From the NCBI GenBank assembly GCA_050260515.1, contig JBLNCI010000043.1:124001-188000 (forward strand): 64,000 bases of DNA. Direction: 5' to 3'. Both the position numbers and the translations under genes were made by a program. Shown here piece by piece: positions 25,753 to 34,821 of this stretch. The number at the start of each line of letters is the position of its first letter. Position 1 is the first letter of the stretch. The DNA is from DATJIG01 sp050260515. GTDB taxonomy: Bacteria > Pseudomonadota > Alphaproteobacteria > SMXQ01. The notes under the pieces are model-generated. The model was not told the DNA's origin and made no database searches. It saw only the letters and a program-made list of their open reading frames with translations.

Positions 25753-26787
25753 TCAGTTGCCCCGGATCATGGCGGCGGCGCGCTTCACGATCGGCTCGGG
25801 CGTGGCGTAGACCTGCTTCAGCAGGTCCTCCATCTCGGCGCCGGTCGACGGATTGATCTCGATCCGTGCCTTGGCCGCCTCGTCGAGGAAGGCCCGGTCC
25901 TTCACCGTCGCGTCGAACGCGGCGCGCAGCACCGCCATGCGCTCGGCGGGAACGCCGGGCGGCGCGACGAACGGCCGCCCGATCGCCTGGCGCGCGAACA
26001 CCACGCGCATCGCCGCACGGTCGTCGGGCGACTTGGCGAGGTCGAGAACCACCGGCACGCCCTTGAGGTCCGGATGCGGCTCGAGGTTGAGCTGCGCGAG
26101 CACGTAGACCTTCTTCTCCGCGATCCAGGTCGGCGTCGCGGCGACGAACGACGACCACGACACGCCGCACACGCCGTCGAGCTCGCCACGCTCGATCGCC
26201 GCCTGCACCGCGCCCGGTCCCGAATAGCCGCGGATGGTCTCGAACCTGGTCCCGAGCGCCACGTCGAGCACGCGCGCGAACGACTCGTAGTCGCTGCCCG
26301 GGCCGGTGGACCCGAACTTGAGCGGCTTGCGGGTCGCGTCCTCGATCGTGCGCACGCCCGTCGTCGCCCAAGTGTAGCAGATGCTCGCTTCCTTGTTCGC
26401 GTTGCCGATCCAGTTGAACTCGAGGATCTGCTTCGGCGGCATGCCCTTACCCGCCTCGCGTTCTTCGAGGATCACCTCGGTGAGGATGTTGCGCCCCATC
26501 GCGAGCATCGTCGTGCCGTCGCGCGGCGCCTGGTTGTACAGGTATTCGGCGGCGATCAGGCTCGTCGCGCCCGGCTTGTTCTGGACCACGATCTTGGGAT
26601 TTCCCGGGATGTGATCGGCATAGTGCCGCGCCACCAGCCGCCCGTAGAGGTCGTAGCCCGAGCCCGCGTCGAAGCCGACCAGCATCGTCAGCGCCTTGCC
26701 GCGGAAGAACGCCTCGGGCGTCTGCGCCGATGCCTCGGCAACGACCGCCGCACACAGAGCCAACGCCGCGCCGATAACGTGTCTCAT
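25753..26787 (-). CDS. TTT-family (Bug) periplasmic solute-binding protein
   Basis: The 344-residue protein has a signal peptide (MRHVIGAALALCAAVVAEASA, cleaved near QTPEAFFRGK). It shows the Bug signatures LVGFDAGSGYDLYGRL, HIPGNPKIVVQNKPGATS, FNWIGNANKEASICY, GYSGPGAVQAAIERGELDG and IGRPFVAPPGVPAERM. GGGGGAAGGCG before the ATG sets the start. It lies between two deacetylase paralogues (4 bp and 11 bp away), so all three are one transcription unit. The ligand is probably the substrate, or a relative of the substrate, of those enzymes, for example a ureide or amide. No permease genes are present. Confidence 0.92.
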   Translation of the reverse strand: MRHVIGAALALCAAVVAEASAQTPEAFFRGKALTMLVGFDAGSGYDLYGRLVARHYADHIPGNPKIVVQNKPGATSLIAAEYLYNQAPRDGTTMLAMGRNILTEVILEEREAGKGMPPKQILEFNWIGNANKEASICYTWATTGVRTIEDATRKPLKFGSTGPGSDYESFARVLDVALGTRFETIRGYSGPGAVQAAIERGELDGVCGVSWSSFVAATPTWIAEKKVYVLAQLNLEPHPDLKGVPVVLDLAKSPDDRAAMRVVFARQAIGRPFVAPPGVPAERMAVLRAAFDATVKDRAFLDEAAKARIEINPSTGAEMEDLLKQVYATPEPIVKRAAAMIRGN

Positions 26788-26798
26788 CGCCTTCCCCC

Positions 26799-27668
26799 TC
26801 AGGATTGCTGCGCCAGGTACGCGTCGACGATCTCGGAGCCGGTGGCGAGCCACACGCCGTCGTGCCCGCACACGTATTCGAGCGCGCGCGCGAGGGCGTC
26901 GATGCGATGCGGCACGCCCGACAGGTTGGGATGCAGGGCAATCGCCATCACGCGTCCGGAGCGCGCGCCCTCGCGATAGTAGACGTCGAACGCCGCGCGG
27001 ATCATCGCCGCGAACTCGTCGGGCGTGTGCTGGTTGCGCACGTAGGCCGGGCGGTCGTTGATCTCGGTCGAGTACGGGATCGACAGGATGCTGCGGCCGC
27101 CGCCGAGGTCCATGCGATACGGCTCGTCATCGTTCACCCAGTCGGCGACGTACGACACGCGCTCCTCGACGAGATGGTCGAGCGTGTCCCAGGTCTCCTC
27201 GAGCCCGGAGCCGAGCCACCCGCGCGGCCGCACGCCGGTCGCCGTCTCGATCCGCGCCAGCGTCTCGGTGACGATCGCCCGCGCCGCCGCCTCCGATCCG
27301 GCGCGGCCGAGCCAGCGTGCGTTCGACTGGCAGTGGCCCATGAACTCCCAGCGACGCTCGACACCGGCGCGGACGATCTCCGGGTGGTGATCGCAGATGT
27401 CGCTGTTGAGCGCGACCGTTGCTCGGATGCCGAAGCGGTCGAGCACGTCCATCAGCCGGAAGACCGCGATGCGGTTGCCGTAGTCGAATTCGGAGAAGCC
27501 GCGGACGTCGGGCACCGGGCTCTTGCTCGCCTGCACCGGCTGGTCGAGCGGCATGAACTCGATGTTCGGGATCACCCACACCGCGACGCGGGCGCCGTTC
27601 GGCCACCGGATCGGCCGACGCTCGGTGATCGGCGTGTAGGGAAAGGGCCCGTATGGGCGCGGCTGCAT
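26799..27668 (-). CDS. Polysaccharide deacetylase-family (NodB/PuuE-like) protein, copy 2
   Basis: The 289-residue product is a clear paralogue of the gene at 24879-25748, with equal length. Shared stretches include GPFPYTPITERRP, AVWVIPNIEFMPLDQPV, DYGNRIAVFRLMDVLDRFGIRATVALN, GWLGSGLEETWDTLDHLVEE and LHPNLSGVPHRIDAL. It too lacks the second histidine of the NodB metal motif (GHCQSNARWL). No signal peptide is seen, so it should act in the cytoplasm. It is the first gene of the three-gene minus-strand unit. The two copies may act on related substrates or form a heteromer. Confidence 0.9.
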   Translation of the reverse strand: MQPRPYGPFPYTPITERRPIRWPNGARVAVWVIPNIEFMPLDQPVQASKSPVPDVRGFSEFDYGNRIAVFRLMDVLDRFGIRATVALNSDICDHHPEIVRAGVERRWEFMGHCQSNARWLGRAGSEAAARAIVTETLARIETATGVRPRGWLGSGLEETWDTLDHLVEERVSYVADWVNDDEPYRMDLGGGRSILSIPYSTEINDRPAYVRNQHTPDEFAAMIRAAFDVYYREGARSGRVMAIALHPNLSGVPHRIDALARALEYVCGHDGVWLATGSEIVDAYLAQQS

Positions 27669-27777
27669 GGCGACTCCCGGCGGGGCTTCATCGTCCCCGC
27701 GTCGAAAGACTAGACCCGTTCAGCTCCGTGCCGGAAGGGGCTATCGTGGCGCGGCCTTTCCAGACCGAGTGCCCCCG

Positions 27778-28452
27778 ATGGACCATCCGCTTCGCCTCAC
27801 CTCCCACGACGGCCATCAGCTCGATGCGTATCTCGCGCGGCCGTCCGGCCACATCCGCGGCGGCCTCGTCGTCGCCCAGGAGATGTACGGCGTCACCGAC
27901 TACCTGATGTCGGTGTGCGACTTCTACGCGGCGCACGGGTATCTCGCGATCGCGCCCGCGCTCTACGACCGCAAGCAGCGCGACCTCGTGCTCGCGTACG
28001 ACGAGGGGCCGCAGCACAACTACGCCCAGGAGCTGTTCAACACCTGGGACTGGCCGAAGGCGCTCGAGGATCTCGACGTCGCGAAGTCGGCGGTCGCCGA
28101 CGCGGGGCATGTCGGCATCGTCGGGTTCTGCTTCGGCGGCTCGCTCGCGTGGCTCGCGGCGTGCCGCTACTCGTATGCCTGCGCCGTCGCCTATTACGGC
28201 TCCGACATGCCGAAGTACGCGGACGAGACTCCGAAGTGCCCGGTGATGGCCCACGTCGGCGACAAGGACAAGAGCTTCCCGCCGGACCAGGTCGCCGCGT
28301 TCCGCGCCAAGCACCCCGAAGTCGAGTTCCACATCCACGCCGGCGCGCCTCACGGCTTCGACAACACGAACCGCCCCGCTCGCTACCACGCCGAAGCCTG
28401 CACCACGGCCCGCGAGCAGACCTTGGCGTTCCTTTCGCGCTACGTGGGCTGA
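27778..28452 (+). CDS. Dienelactone hydrolase family protein
   Basis: The 224-residue alpha/beta hydrolase shows the DLH signatures: GLVVAQEMYGVTDYL, the nucleophile Cys118 in VGFCFGGSLAW, the Asp in VGDKDKSFPPD and His192 in AGAPHGFDN. Cysteine as nucleophile points to true DLH-type enzymes that open the lactone ring of 4-carboxymethylenebutenolide in halo-aromatic degradation, although many relatives have other esters as substrates. The start MDHPLRLTSHDGH is chosen by similarity. It converges on the aquaporin gene and overlaps its 3' end by 13 bp. Confidence 0.92.
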   Translation: MDHPLRLTSHDGHQLDAYLARPSGHIRGGLVVAQEMYGVTDYLMSVCDFYAAHGYLAIAPALYDRKQRDLVLAYDEGPQHNYAQELFNTWDWPKALEDLDVAKSAVADAGHVGIVGFCFGGSLAWLAACRYSYACAVAYYGSDMPKYADETPKCPVMAHVGDKDKSFPPDQVAAFRAKHPEVEFHIHAGAPHGFDNTNRPARYHAEACTTAREQTLAFLSRYVG

Positions 28453-29099
28453 GCCAGCTTGCGGCTTCTCAGCACGGGCAATGCCAGCGCGAGCCCTGCG
28501 CACTGCGCGACGATGAACGCCGGCGCGTCCTCTGGATGTATGCCGGCGAAGCTGTCGGTGAGCGCGCGGGCGATCGTCACCGCCGGGTTGGCGAACGACG
28601 TCGACGATGTGAACCAGTACGCTCCGGTGATGTAGGCAGCGACGGCCGCCGCCACCGCCGGAATTCCGTAGGTGCTCGCGCCACGGATCACCGCCAGCAA
28701 TCCGAACGTCGACACGGCCTCGGCAAGCCACTGCCCCGGGCCGGTGCGCACGTGGCTGCCGAGCGCGAGGATCGGCAGATCGAACATGCGATGGGCCAGC
28801 CATACTCCGGCTATGGCGCCGGCGATCTGGGCGACGATGTGCGCCGGCGCGTCGCGCCAGCGGAACACGCCGCACGCGCACGCCATCACCGTGACCAGCG
28901 GGTTCATATGCGCCCCGCATCGCGAGGCGAACGCGACGATCAGCGCGAACAGCGCGCCGCCGGTGGCGATGGCATTGGCCAGCAGCGCCAGCGCGGCGTT
29001 CCCGCCACTCAACCGCTCGGCCATGATTCCCGAGCCGACGATCGCGACCAGGAGGAACGCGGTTGCGATCCCCTCGATGACGGCGTCTCGAACGCTCAC
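28440..29099 (-). CDS. aqpS: Aquaporin-family channel (AqpS-like) of the arsenic operon
   Basis: The 219-residue MIP-family protein has six membrane helices and two half-helix motifs: GAHMNPLVTV (NPL in place of NPA) and FANPAVTIARAL (NPA). It starts at GTG inside the arsC stop (GTGA overlap), so translation is coupled to arsC. In Sinorhizobium meliloti an aquaglyceroporin in the ars operon exports arsenite formed by ArsC. The same arrangement here argues for that role. It is the last gene of the operon and overlaps the convergent dienelactone hydrolase gene by 13 bp. No arsB or acr3 pump is visible. Confidence 0.88.
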   Translation of the reverse strand: MSVRDAVIEGIATAFLLVAIVGSGIMAERLSGGNAALALLANAIATGGALFALIVAFASRCGAHMNPLVTVMACACGVFRWRDAPAHIVAQIAGAIAGVWLAHRMFDLPILALGSHVRTGPGQWLAEAVSTFGLLAVIRGASTYGIPAVAAAVAAYITGAYWFTSSTSFANPAVTIARALTDSFAGIHPEDAPAFIVAQCAGLALALPVLRSRKLAQPT

Positions 29100-29590
29100 G
29101 ACGATCGCCCGATATCGGCGATCTGGATCTGCGCGGCCGATCGTTCGAGCGCCTCCGGTGTCAGCGCGACGAGAAGCTTCACGCGCCGCTCGATCGTGCG
29201 GAAAGCGTCGCGGAACGCTTCCTGAACATGCAGCTCGCTTCCGGCCACCGCCGCCGGGTCCGGCATGCCCCAGTGCGCCGTGATCGGCCTGCCGGGCCAC
29301 ACGGGACAGACCTCGCCGGCGGCGTCATCGCAAACGGTGATGATGAAATCCATCGACGGCGCGCCGGGTTGCGCGAACTCTTCCCAGCTCTTGCTGCGCA
29401 AACCCACCGTCGGCATCCCGAGGCTGTCGAGCAGCTTGAGCGCCAGTGGATGCACGGTTCCCTTCGGATGGCTGCCCGCGCTGTAGCCGCGAAACCGCTC
29501 GCCGCCGCAGTGGTTCAGGACAGCCTCGGCGAGGATGCTGCGCGCCGAGTTCCCGGTGCACAGGAACAGGACGTTATGGACATTGCCCAT
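29096..29590 (-). CDS. arsC: Arsenate reductase, low-molecular-weight phosphatase type
   Basis: The 164-residue protein has the P-loop nucleophile motif CTGNSARS (Cys11 to Arg17) and the redox cysteines Cys87 and Cys95 in ITVCDDAAGEVCPVWPG. These three cysteines match the thioredoxin-coupled ArsC mechanism that reduces arsenate to arsenite. The region around MPDPAAV supplies the general acid loop. It starts 6 bp after arsI and its stop overlaps the aquaporin start. It is one of four coupled genes under ArsR control. About 25 extra C-terminal residues follow the usual end. Confidence 0.94.
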   Translation of the reverse strand: MGNVHNVLFLCTGNSARSILAEAVLNHCGGERFRGYSAGSHPKGTVHPLALKLLDSLGMPTVGLRSKSWEEFAQPGAPSMDFIITVCDDAAGEVCPVWPGRPITAHWGMPDPAAVAGSELHVQEAFRDAFRTIERRVKLLVALTPEALERSAAQIQIADIGRSS

Positions 29591-29596
29591 CGTGGT

Positions 29597-30112
29597 TTAC
29601 GCCGCGCAACCGCAGCGCGACTGCTTTGCTGCCGCCGCTTTGTCCGGCGATGGCGCGACGCAACACGTCCCCTGCCGTTGAGACGCGGCCGGAGGCGGTT
29701 CGCAGCAAACCTCGCGCTGTTCGGCCCCGTCGGCGTCTCCCGCATACACCGTGCTATCGCCCATGGTCAGGAAGGATTCCCACGACACTCCCTGGGGGTC
29801 CTTGATCCACCATTTATCGCTCGTGGCATAGCAGCATGTCGTCCCGGGCTCGGCGACGAGCGGTCCTTCGGCGCGCACCAACCGGTCGTGAACCTCGGCG
29901 AGCTCGCGCTCGTCCTCGACCTGGATCCCAAGATGCTCTATTCCCGCGGCGGCGCCGCGCTGCGAGATCGCGAAATTTACGCGTGGATCGTCCAGCATCC
30001 ACTTCGCGTAATCCGGCTTCAGAACCGTGGGCTCGGCGGCGAACATCGCGGAGTAGAAGCGCACTGAATCGGCGAGGCTCTCCACCGCGACGTGGACGTG
30101 AAAGCGTTTCAT
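29597..30112 (-). CDS. arsI: ArsI-like C-As lyase (organoarsenical dioxygenase)
   Basis: The 171-residue VOC protein has the ArsI hallmarks: His5 (MKRFHVHV), His60 (GIEHLG) and Glu112 (WESF) as Fe(II) ligands, the substrate-binding vicinal pair Cys93-Cys94 (TTCCYA), and YAKWMLDDPRVNFAIS. A cysteine-rich tail (CC, CC, CGC over the last 40 residues) is also typical. ArsI splits methyl or aryl groups from trivalent organoarsenicals, releasing arsenite. The ATG overlaps the arsR stop (ATGA), and arsC follows after 6 bp. The host may therefore meet methylarsenicals as well as arsenate. Confidence 0.92.
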   Translation of the reverse strand: MKRFHVHVAVESLADSVRFYSAMFAAEPTVLKPDYAKWMLDDPRVNFAISQRGAAAGIEHLGIQVEDERELAEVHDRLVRAEGPLVAEPGTTCCYATSDKWWIKDPQGVSWESFLTMGDSTVYAGDADGAEQREVCCEPPPAASQRQGTCCVAPSPDKAAAAKQSRCGCAA

Positions 30113-30465
30113 CGTGATCTCCTCACGCCCTTGATGGAATCCGCGGATGATTGGACTGCGGGATTGCACGCCGGACCGCCGCTGCCGCCGCAGCAGTTCT
30201 CGGTGAGGTAGCCGATGAGCTCGTTCATCGCCGCGAAGTCCGTGGAGTAGATCAGTTGCCGCCCGACGCGACGCTGCACGACGAGCCCGGCGCGGGAGAG
30301 CTGCGATAGGTGGAACGACAGCGACGACGCCGGAACGCGCAACGCCTCGGCGATCTCGCCCGCCGGCATCCCGTTGAGCCCGCGCTCGACCAGCAGACGA
30401 TAAAGCGAGAGGCGCGTGTCTTGCGCGAGGGCACCCAAGGCGGCGATGACGGCGTCGGCTTTCAT
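30109..30465 (-). CDS. arsR: ArsR-family arsenic-responsive repressor
   Basis: The 118-residue winged-helix protein shows ALAQDTRLSLYRLLVERG and the recognition helix VPASSLSFHLSQLSRAGLV. A C-terminal cluster Cys91-Cys92-x7-Cys100 (NCCGGSGGPAC) resembles the As(III) site of Acidithiobacillus-type ArsR rather than the classic CVC in the DNA helix. The ATG is chosen. A GTG three codons upstream is an alternative, and a -10-like TATAGT just before it suggests a nearly leaderless mRNA. A palindromic operator lies 29-47 bp upstream. The stop overlaps arsI. Confidence 0.93.
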   Translation of the reverse strand: MKADAVIAALGALAQDTRLSLYRLLVERGLNGMPAGEIAEALRVPASSLSFHLSQLSRAGLVVQRRVGRQLIYSTDFAAMNELIGYLTENCCGGSGGPACNPAVQSSADSIKGVRRSR

Positions 30466-30493
30466 CACTTTCACTATACGATCTTTCTAGAAT

Positions 30494-30512
30494 TATCGAA
30501 ATGTATTCGATA
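30494..30512. promoter_or_regulatory. Predicted ArsR operator
   Basis: TATCGAA, five bases, TTCGATA form a perfect 7-5-7 palindrome just upstream of arsR. A -35-like TTTCGA on the minus strand overlaps its inner half, followed by TATAGT at 17 bases. Bound repressor would block RNA polymerase. Confidence 0.65.
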
Positions 30513-30558
30513 CCCTTTCTCCTCGGGTTTCCGCCGCTTTTCATGTGCGTCCCCCTCC

Positions 30559-30589
30559 TTGACAAACCCTTGTAGCAGGCCGATTTTCT
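30559..30589 (+). promoter_or_regulatory. Candidate promoter of the suf operon
   Basis: TTGACA is a perfect -35. The -10 is weak (GATTTT at 17 bases). TTGACAAACCCTTGTAG resembles the half-sites bound by IscR/Rrf2 proteins, which would make the operon self-regulated, but the match is by eye. Confidence 0.4.
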
Positions 30590-30678
30590 AATCTGACCGA
30601 TTTGATCTTGTTTCTTCCCGGGAGCTGTGGCATCACCCCGCTCCGCACATCGAAACCGCTGAAACGGTTGAGGAATTC

Positions 30679-31182
30679 GTGATCCGGCTGAGCCGCCTTG
30701 CCGACTACGGCGTGGTCCTGATGACCCGCATGGCCCAGGACGCCCACCATCCCGGCGATGGGGGCGAATGCCTGGGCGTGCACACGGCCGTCGGTCTCGC
30801 CGAGTGCACCGGGATTCCGACGCCGACCGTGAGCAAGGTGCTGGCGACGCTGTGCCGCCAGGGCGTGCTGAAGTCGGTGCGCGGCGCCCACGGCGGCTAC
30901 ACGCTGACCACCGCGCCGCGCCAGATCACCGTCGCCCAGATCATCGCCGCGATCGACGGGCCGATCGCGCTGACCCAGTGCATCGAGGACGGGCCCGGCG
31001 CCTGCGGCGTCGAGAACCTGTGCCTGACCCGGCGCGGCTGGAAGCTGATCAACGAGGCGGTCTCGAGCGCGCTCCAGGGCGTGACGCTCGCCGACATCGT
31101 CGATGCGCCGATGTTCCCCGAGATCCCGGCGGCCGCGCCCGCCGCGAATGCCCCCGCCCCGAATCGAAAGCCCGCGGAGTAG
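30679..31182 (+). CDS. Rrf2-family Fe-S cluster regulator of the SUF operon
   Basis: The 167-residue protein starts at GTG (VIRLSRLADYGVVLMTRMA) with GAGGAA upstream. It has the Rrf2 winged helix (TGIPTPTVSKVLATLCRQGVLKSVRGAHGGYTLT) and three cysteines Cys101, Cys109 and Cys115 (TQCIEDGPGACGVENLC), which bind an iron-sulfur cluster in IscR-like sensors. It is the first gene of the suf operon, three bases before sufB. It likely represses the operon when clusters are sufficient. The C-terminal tail is Ala/Pro-rich. Confidence 0.94.
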   Translation: MIRLSRLADYGVVLMTRMAQDAHHPGDGGECLGVHTAVGLAECTGIPTPTVSKVLATLCRQGVLKSVRGAHGGYTLTTAPRQITVAQIIAAIDGPIALTQCIEDGPGACGVENLCLTRRGWKLINEAVSSALQGVTLADIVDAPMFPEIPAAAPAANAPAPNRKPAE

Positions 31183-31185
31183 TTC

Positions 31186-32634
<1,449 letters not shown>

Positions 32635-32657
32635 ACGTGATCGGTTAGGAAGCGACG

Positions 32658-33407
32658 ATGTCCGCGATGCTCGAAATCCGCGACCTGCAGGCTCAGGTCG
32701 GCAACAAGGTGATCCTCAAGGGCCTGACGCTCTCGGTCCCGGCCGGCGAGGTGCACGCGATCATGGGCCCGAACGGCTCGGGCAAGTCGACGCTCGCCCA
32801 TGTGCTGGCGGGCCGCGAGGGCTACACCATCACCGGCGGCGAGGTGCTGTTCCAGGGCCGCAATCTCCTCGAGATGGCGCCCGAGCAGCGCGCCCGCGCC
32901 GGCGTGTTCCTCGCCTTCCAGTATCCGGTCGAGATCCCGGGCGTGCCGAACGCCACCTTCCTCAAGGCCGCGATCAACGCCGCGCGCCGCGAGCGCGGCG
33001 AGACCGAGCTCGACGCCATCGAGTTCCTCAAACGCGCCAAGGCGACCTTGAAGCGCCTCAAGATGGACGACGCGGTGCTCGCCCGCGCCCTCAACGTCGG
33101 CTTCTCCGGCGGCGAGAAGAAGCGCAACGAAGTGTTCCAGATGGCGATGCTGGAGCCGAAGCTCGCGATTCTCGACGAGACCGATTCGGGCCTCGACATC
33201 GACGCGCTCAGGATCGTCTCCGAGGGTGTCAACGCGCTGCGCGCGGCCGACCGCTCGATGCTGATCATCACCCACTACCAGCGCCTGCTCGACTACATCG
33301 TGCCCGACAAGGTGCACGTCCTGTCGGGCGGCCGCATCGTCAAGACCGGCGGCAAGGAGCTGGCGCGCGAGCTCGAGCGCACCGGCTACGCCGGATTGGC
33401 CGCCTAG
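32658..33407 (+). CDS. sufC: SUF system ATPase SufC
   Basis: The 249-residue ABC-type ATPase has Walker A GPNGSGKST (residues 36-44), the SufC-specific FLAFQYPVEIPGV in the Q-loop region, signature FSGGEKKRNEVFQM, Walker B LAILDETDSGLDIDAL and the switch His in IITHYQRLLDY. It is soluble and drives the SufBCD complex; it is not a transporter. It lies between sufB and sufD. Confidence 0.97.
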   Translation: MSAMLEIRDLQAQVGNKVILKGLTLSVPAGEVHAIMGPNGSGKSTLAHVLAGREGYTITGGEVLFQGRNLLEMAPEQRARAGVFLAFQYPVEIPGVPNATFLKAAINAARRERGETELDAIEFLKRAKATLKRLKMDDAVLARALNVGFSGGEKKRNEVFQMAMLEPKLAILDETDSGLDIDALRIVSEGVNALRAADRSMLIITHYQRLLDYIVPDKVHVLSGGRIVKTGGKELARELERTGYAGLAA

Positions 33408-33441
33408 CATCACCGCAGGAAAGTATCGCAGCAGGAAATCC

Positions 33442-34821
33442 ATGGCCGCCGTCCCGCACGCCACCGCGCTCCGTCCCGCCCCCGCCTTCGGCGAGGCGTT
33501 CGCACGCGTGCGCGGATCGCTTCCCGGCGCGCGCACGACGGCGCTGAGCCGCGCCCGGGAAGAAGCGTTCGCGCGCTTCGTGCGCGTCGGCGTGCCGACG
33601 ACCCGGATCGAGGAGTGGAAGTACACGAATCTCGCGCCGCTCGCAGGCAGCCCGTTCCAGCTCGCCGAGCCTGGCCGCCCCGACATCCGGCAGTCGGAAG
33701 TCGCGCATTTCCGCCTCGCGGGCCTGTGCGAGCACCTGCTGGTGTTCGTCAACGGCCGCTTCCGTCCCGAGCTATCCGATCCCGACATCGCCGACGACGG
33801 CGCGTGGCCCAAGGGCATCACCGTGTCGCCGCTCTCAACCGCCGCCGAGCCCGAGCTCGGCACCGTGGCGACCGCGCTCGCCGACAGCCCCGAGTTCCCG
33901 GCGCTCGCACTCGAAACGCTTAATGGCGCGTTCGCGACCGACGGCGCCGTGGTCCAGATCGGCGCCGGGACGAAGCTCGATCGGCCGCTGCATCTCCTGT
34001 TCCTGTTCGACACCGGCCCGGTTCCGCCGGCGATCGCGGGCGCGCAGTTCCTGCGCACGCTCATCGTCGCCGAGGAAGGGTCGGAAGCAACCATCGTCGA
34101 GGGCTACGGCACGCTCGGCGCGGGCGCCCCGGGTGCCTGGACCAACGCGGTGACCGAGATTCACGTCGGCCGCGGCGCGAAGATCCGCCACTACAAGATG
34201 CAGATCGAGGGTCACGAGGCGGCGCACACGTCGAGCACCGCCGCGACCCTCACCTCGGCCGCCGAGTACAACCACTTCGTCCTCGCGTCGGGCGGCGCGC
34301 TCGCGCGCCAGGAAGTGCGGGTCGAGATCGCCGGTCGCGGCGCCAAGGCCGGCGTCTGCGGGCTGACTCTCGCCCGCGGCCGCCAGCACATCGAGCACCG
34401 CACCGACATCCTCCACGACGCCGAGGGTGCCTCGTCGACGCAGTTCTTCAAGACCGCGGTGACGGGGCGCGCCCACGGCGTGTTCCAGGGCAAGATCGAG
34501 GTGGCGCCGGGCGCGCAGAAGACCGACGCCCGCCAGAACAGCCGCAACCTCCTCCTCTCGGACCGCGCCGTCGCCGATTCCAAGCCCGAGCTGATCATCA
34601 ACGCCGACGACGTGATGTGCAGCCACGGCTCGGCAACCGGCGACCTCGATCCCAACGAGGTGTTCTATCTCCGCTCCCGCGGGCTGTCCGACGCCGAGGC
34701 ACGCGCGCTGCTGGTCGAGGCGTTCGCCTCCGACCTCATCGACGCGATCGCCGAGGAGCCCGTGCGCGGCCACTTCCGCAACCAGTTCGCCCGCTGGCTC
34801 GAGGCGGGCCTCGAGGCCTAG
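33442..34821 (+). CDS. sufD: SUF scaffold subunit SufD
   Basis: The 459-residue protein has the beta-helix SufB/SufD core: TRIEEWKYTNLAPL near the N-terminus, HNRTDILHDAEG-like block (HRTDILHDAEGASSTQFFKT), VFQGKIEVAPGAQKTDARQNSRNLLLSD and CSHGSATGDLDPNEVFYLRSRGL. It pairs with SufB in the SufBC2D complex and helps iron acquisition. Its stop is directly followed by the sufS ATG with no spacer, so translation is coupled. Confidence 0.95.
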   Translation: MAAVPHATALRPAPAFGEAFARVRGSLPGARTTALSRAREEAFARFVRVGVPTTRIEEWKYTNLAPLAGSPFQLAEPGRPDIRQSEVAHFRLAGLCEHLLVFVNGRFRPELSDPDIADDGAWPKGITVSPLSTAAEPELGTVATALADSPEFPALALETLNGAFATDGAVVQIGAGTKLDRPLHLLFLFDTGPVPPAIAGAQFLRTLIVAEEGSEATIVEGYGTLGAGAPGAWTNAVTEIHVGRGAKIRHYKMQIEGHEAAHTSSTAATLTSAAEYNHFVLASGGALARQEVRVEIAGRGAKAGVCGLTLARGRQHIEHRTDILHDAEGASSTQFFKTAVTGRAHGVFQGKIEVAPGAQKTDARQNSRNLLLSDRAVADSKPELIINADDVMCSHGSATGDLDPNEVFYLRSRGLSDAEARALLVEAFASDLIDAIAEEPVRGHFRNQFARWLEAGLEA

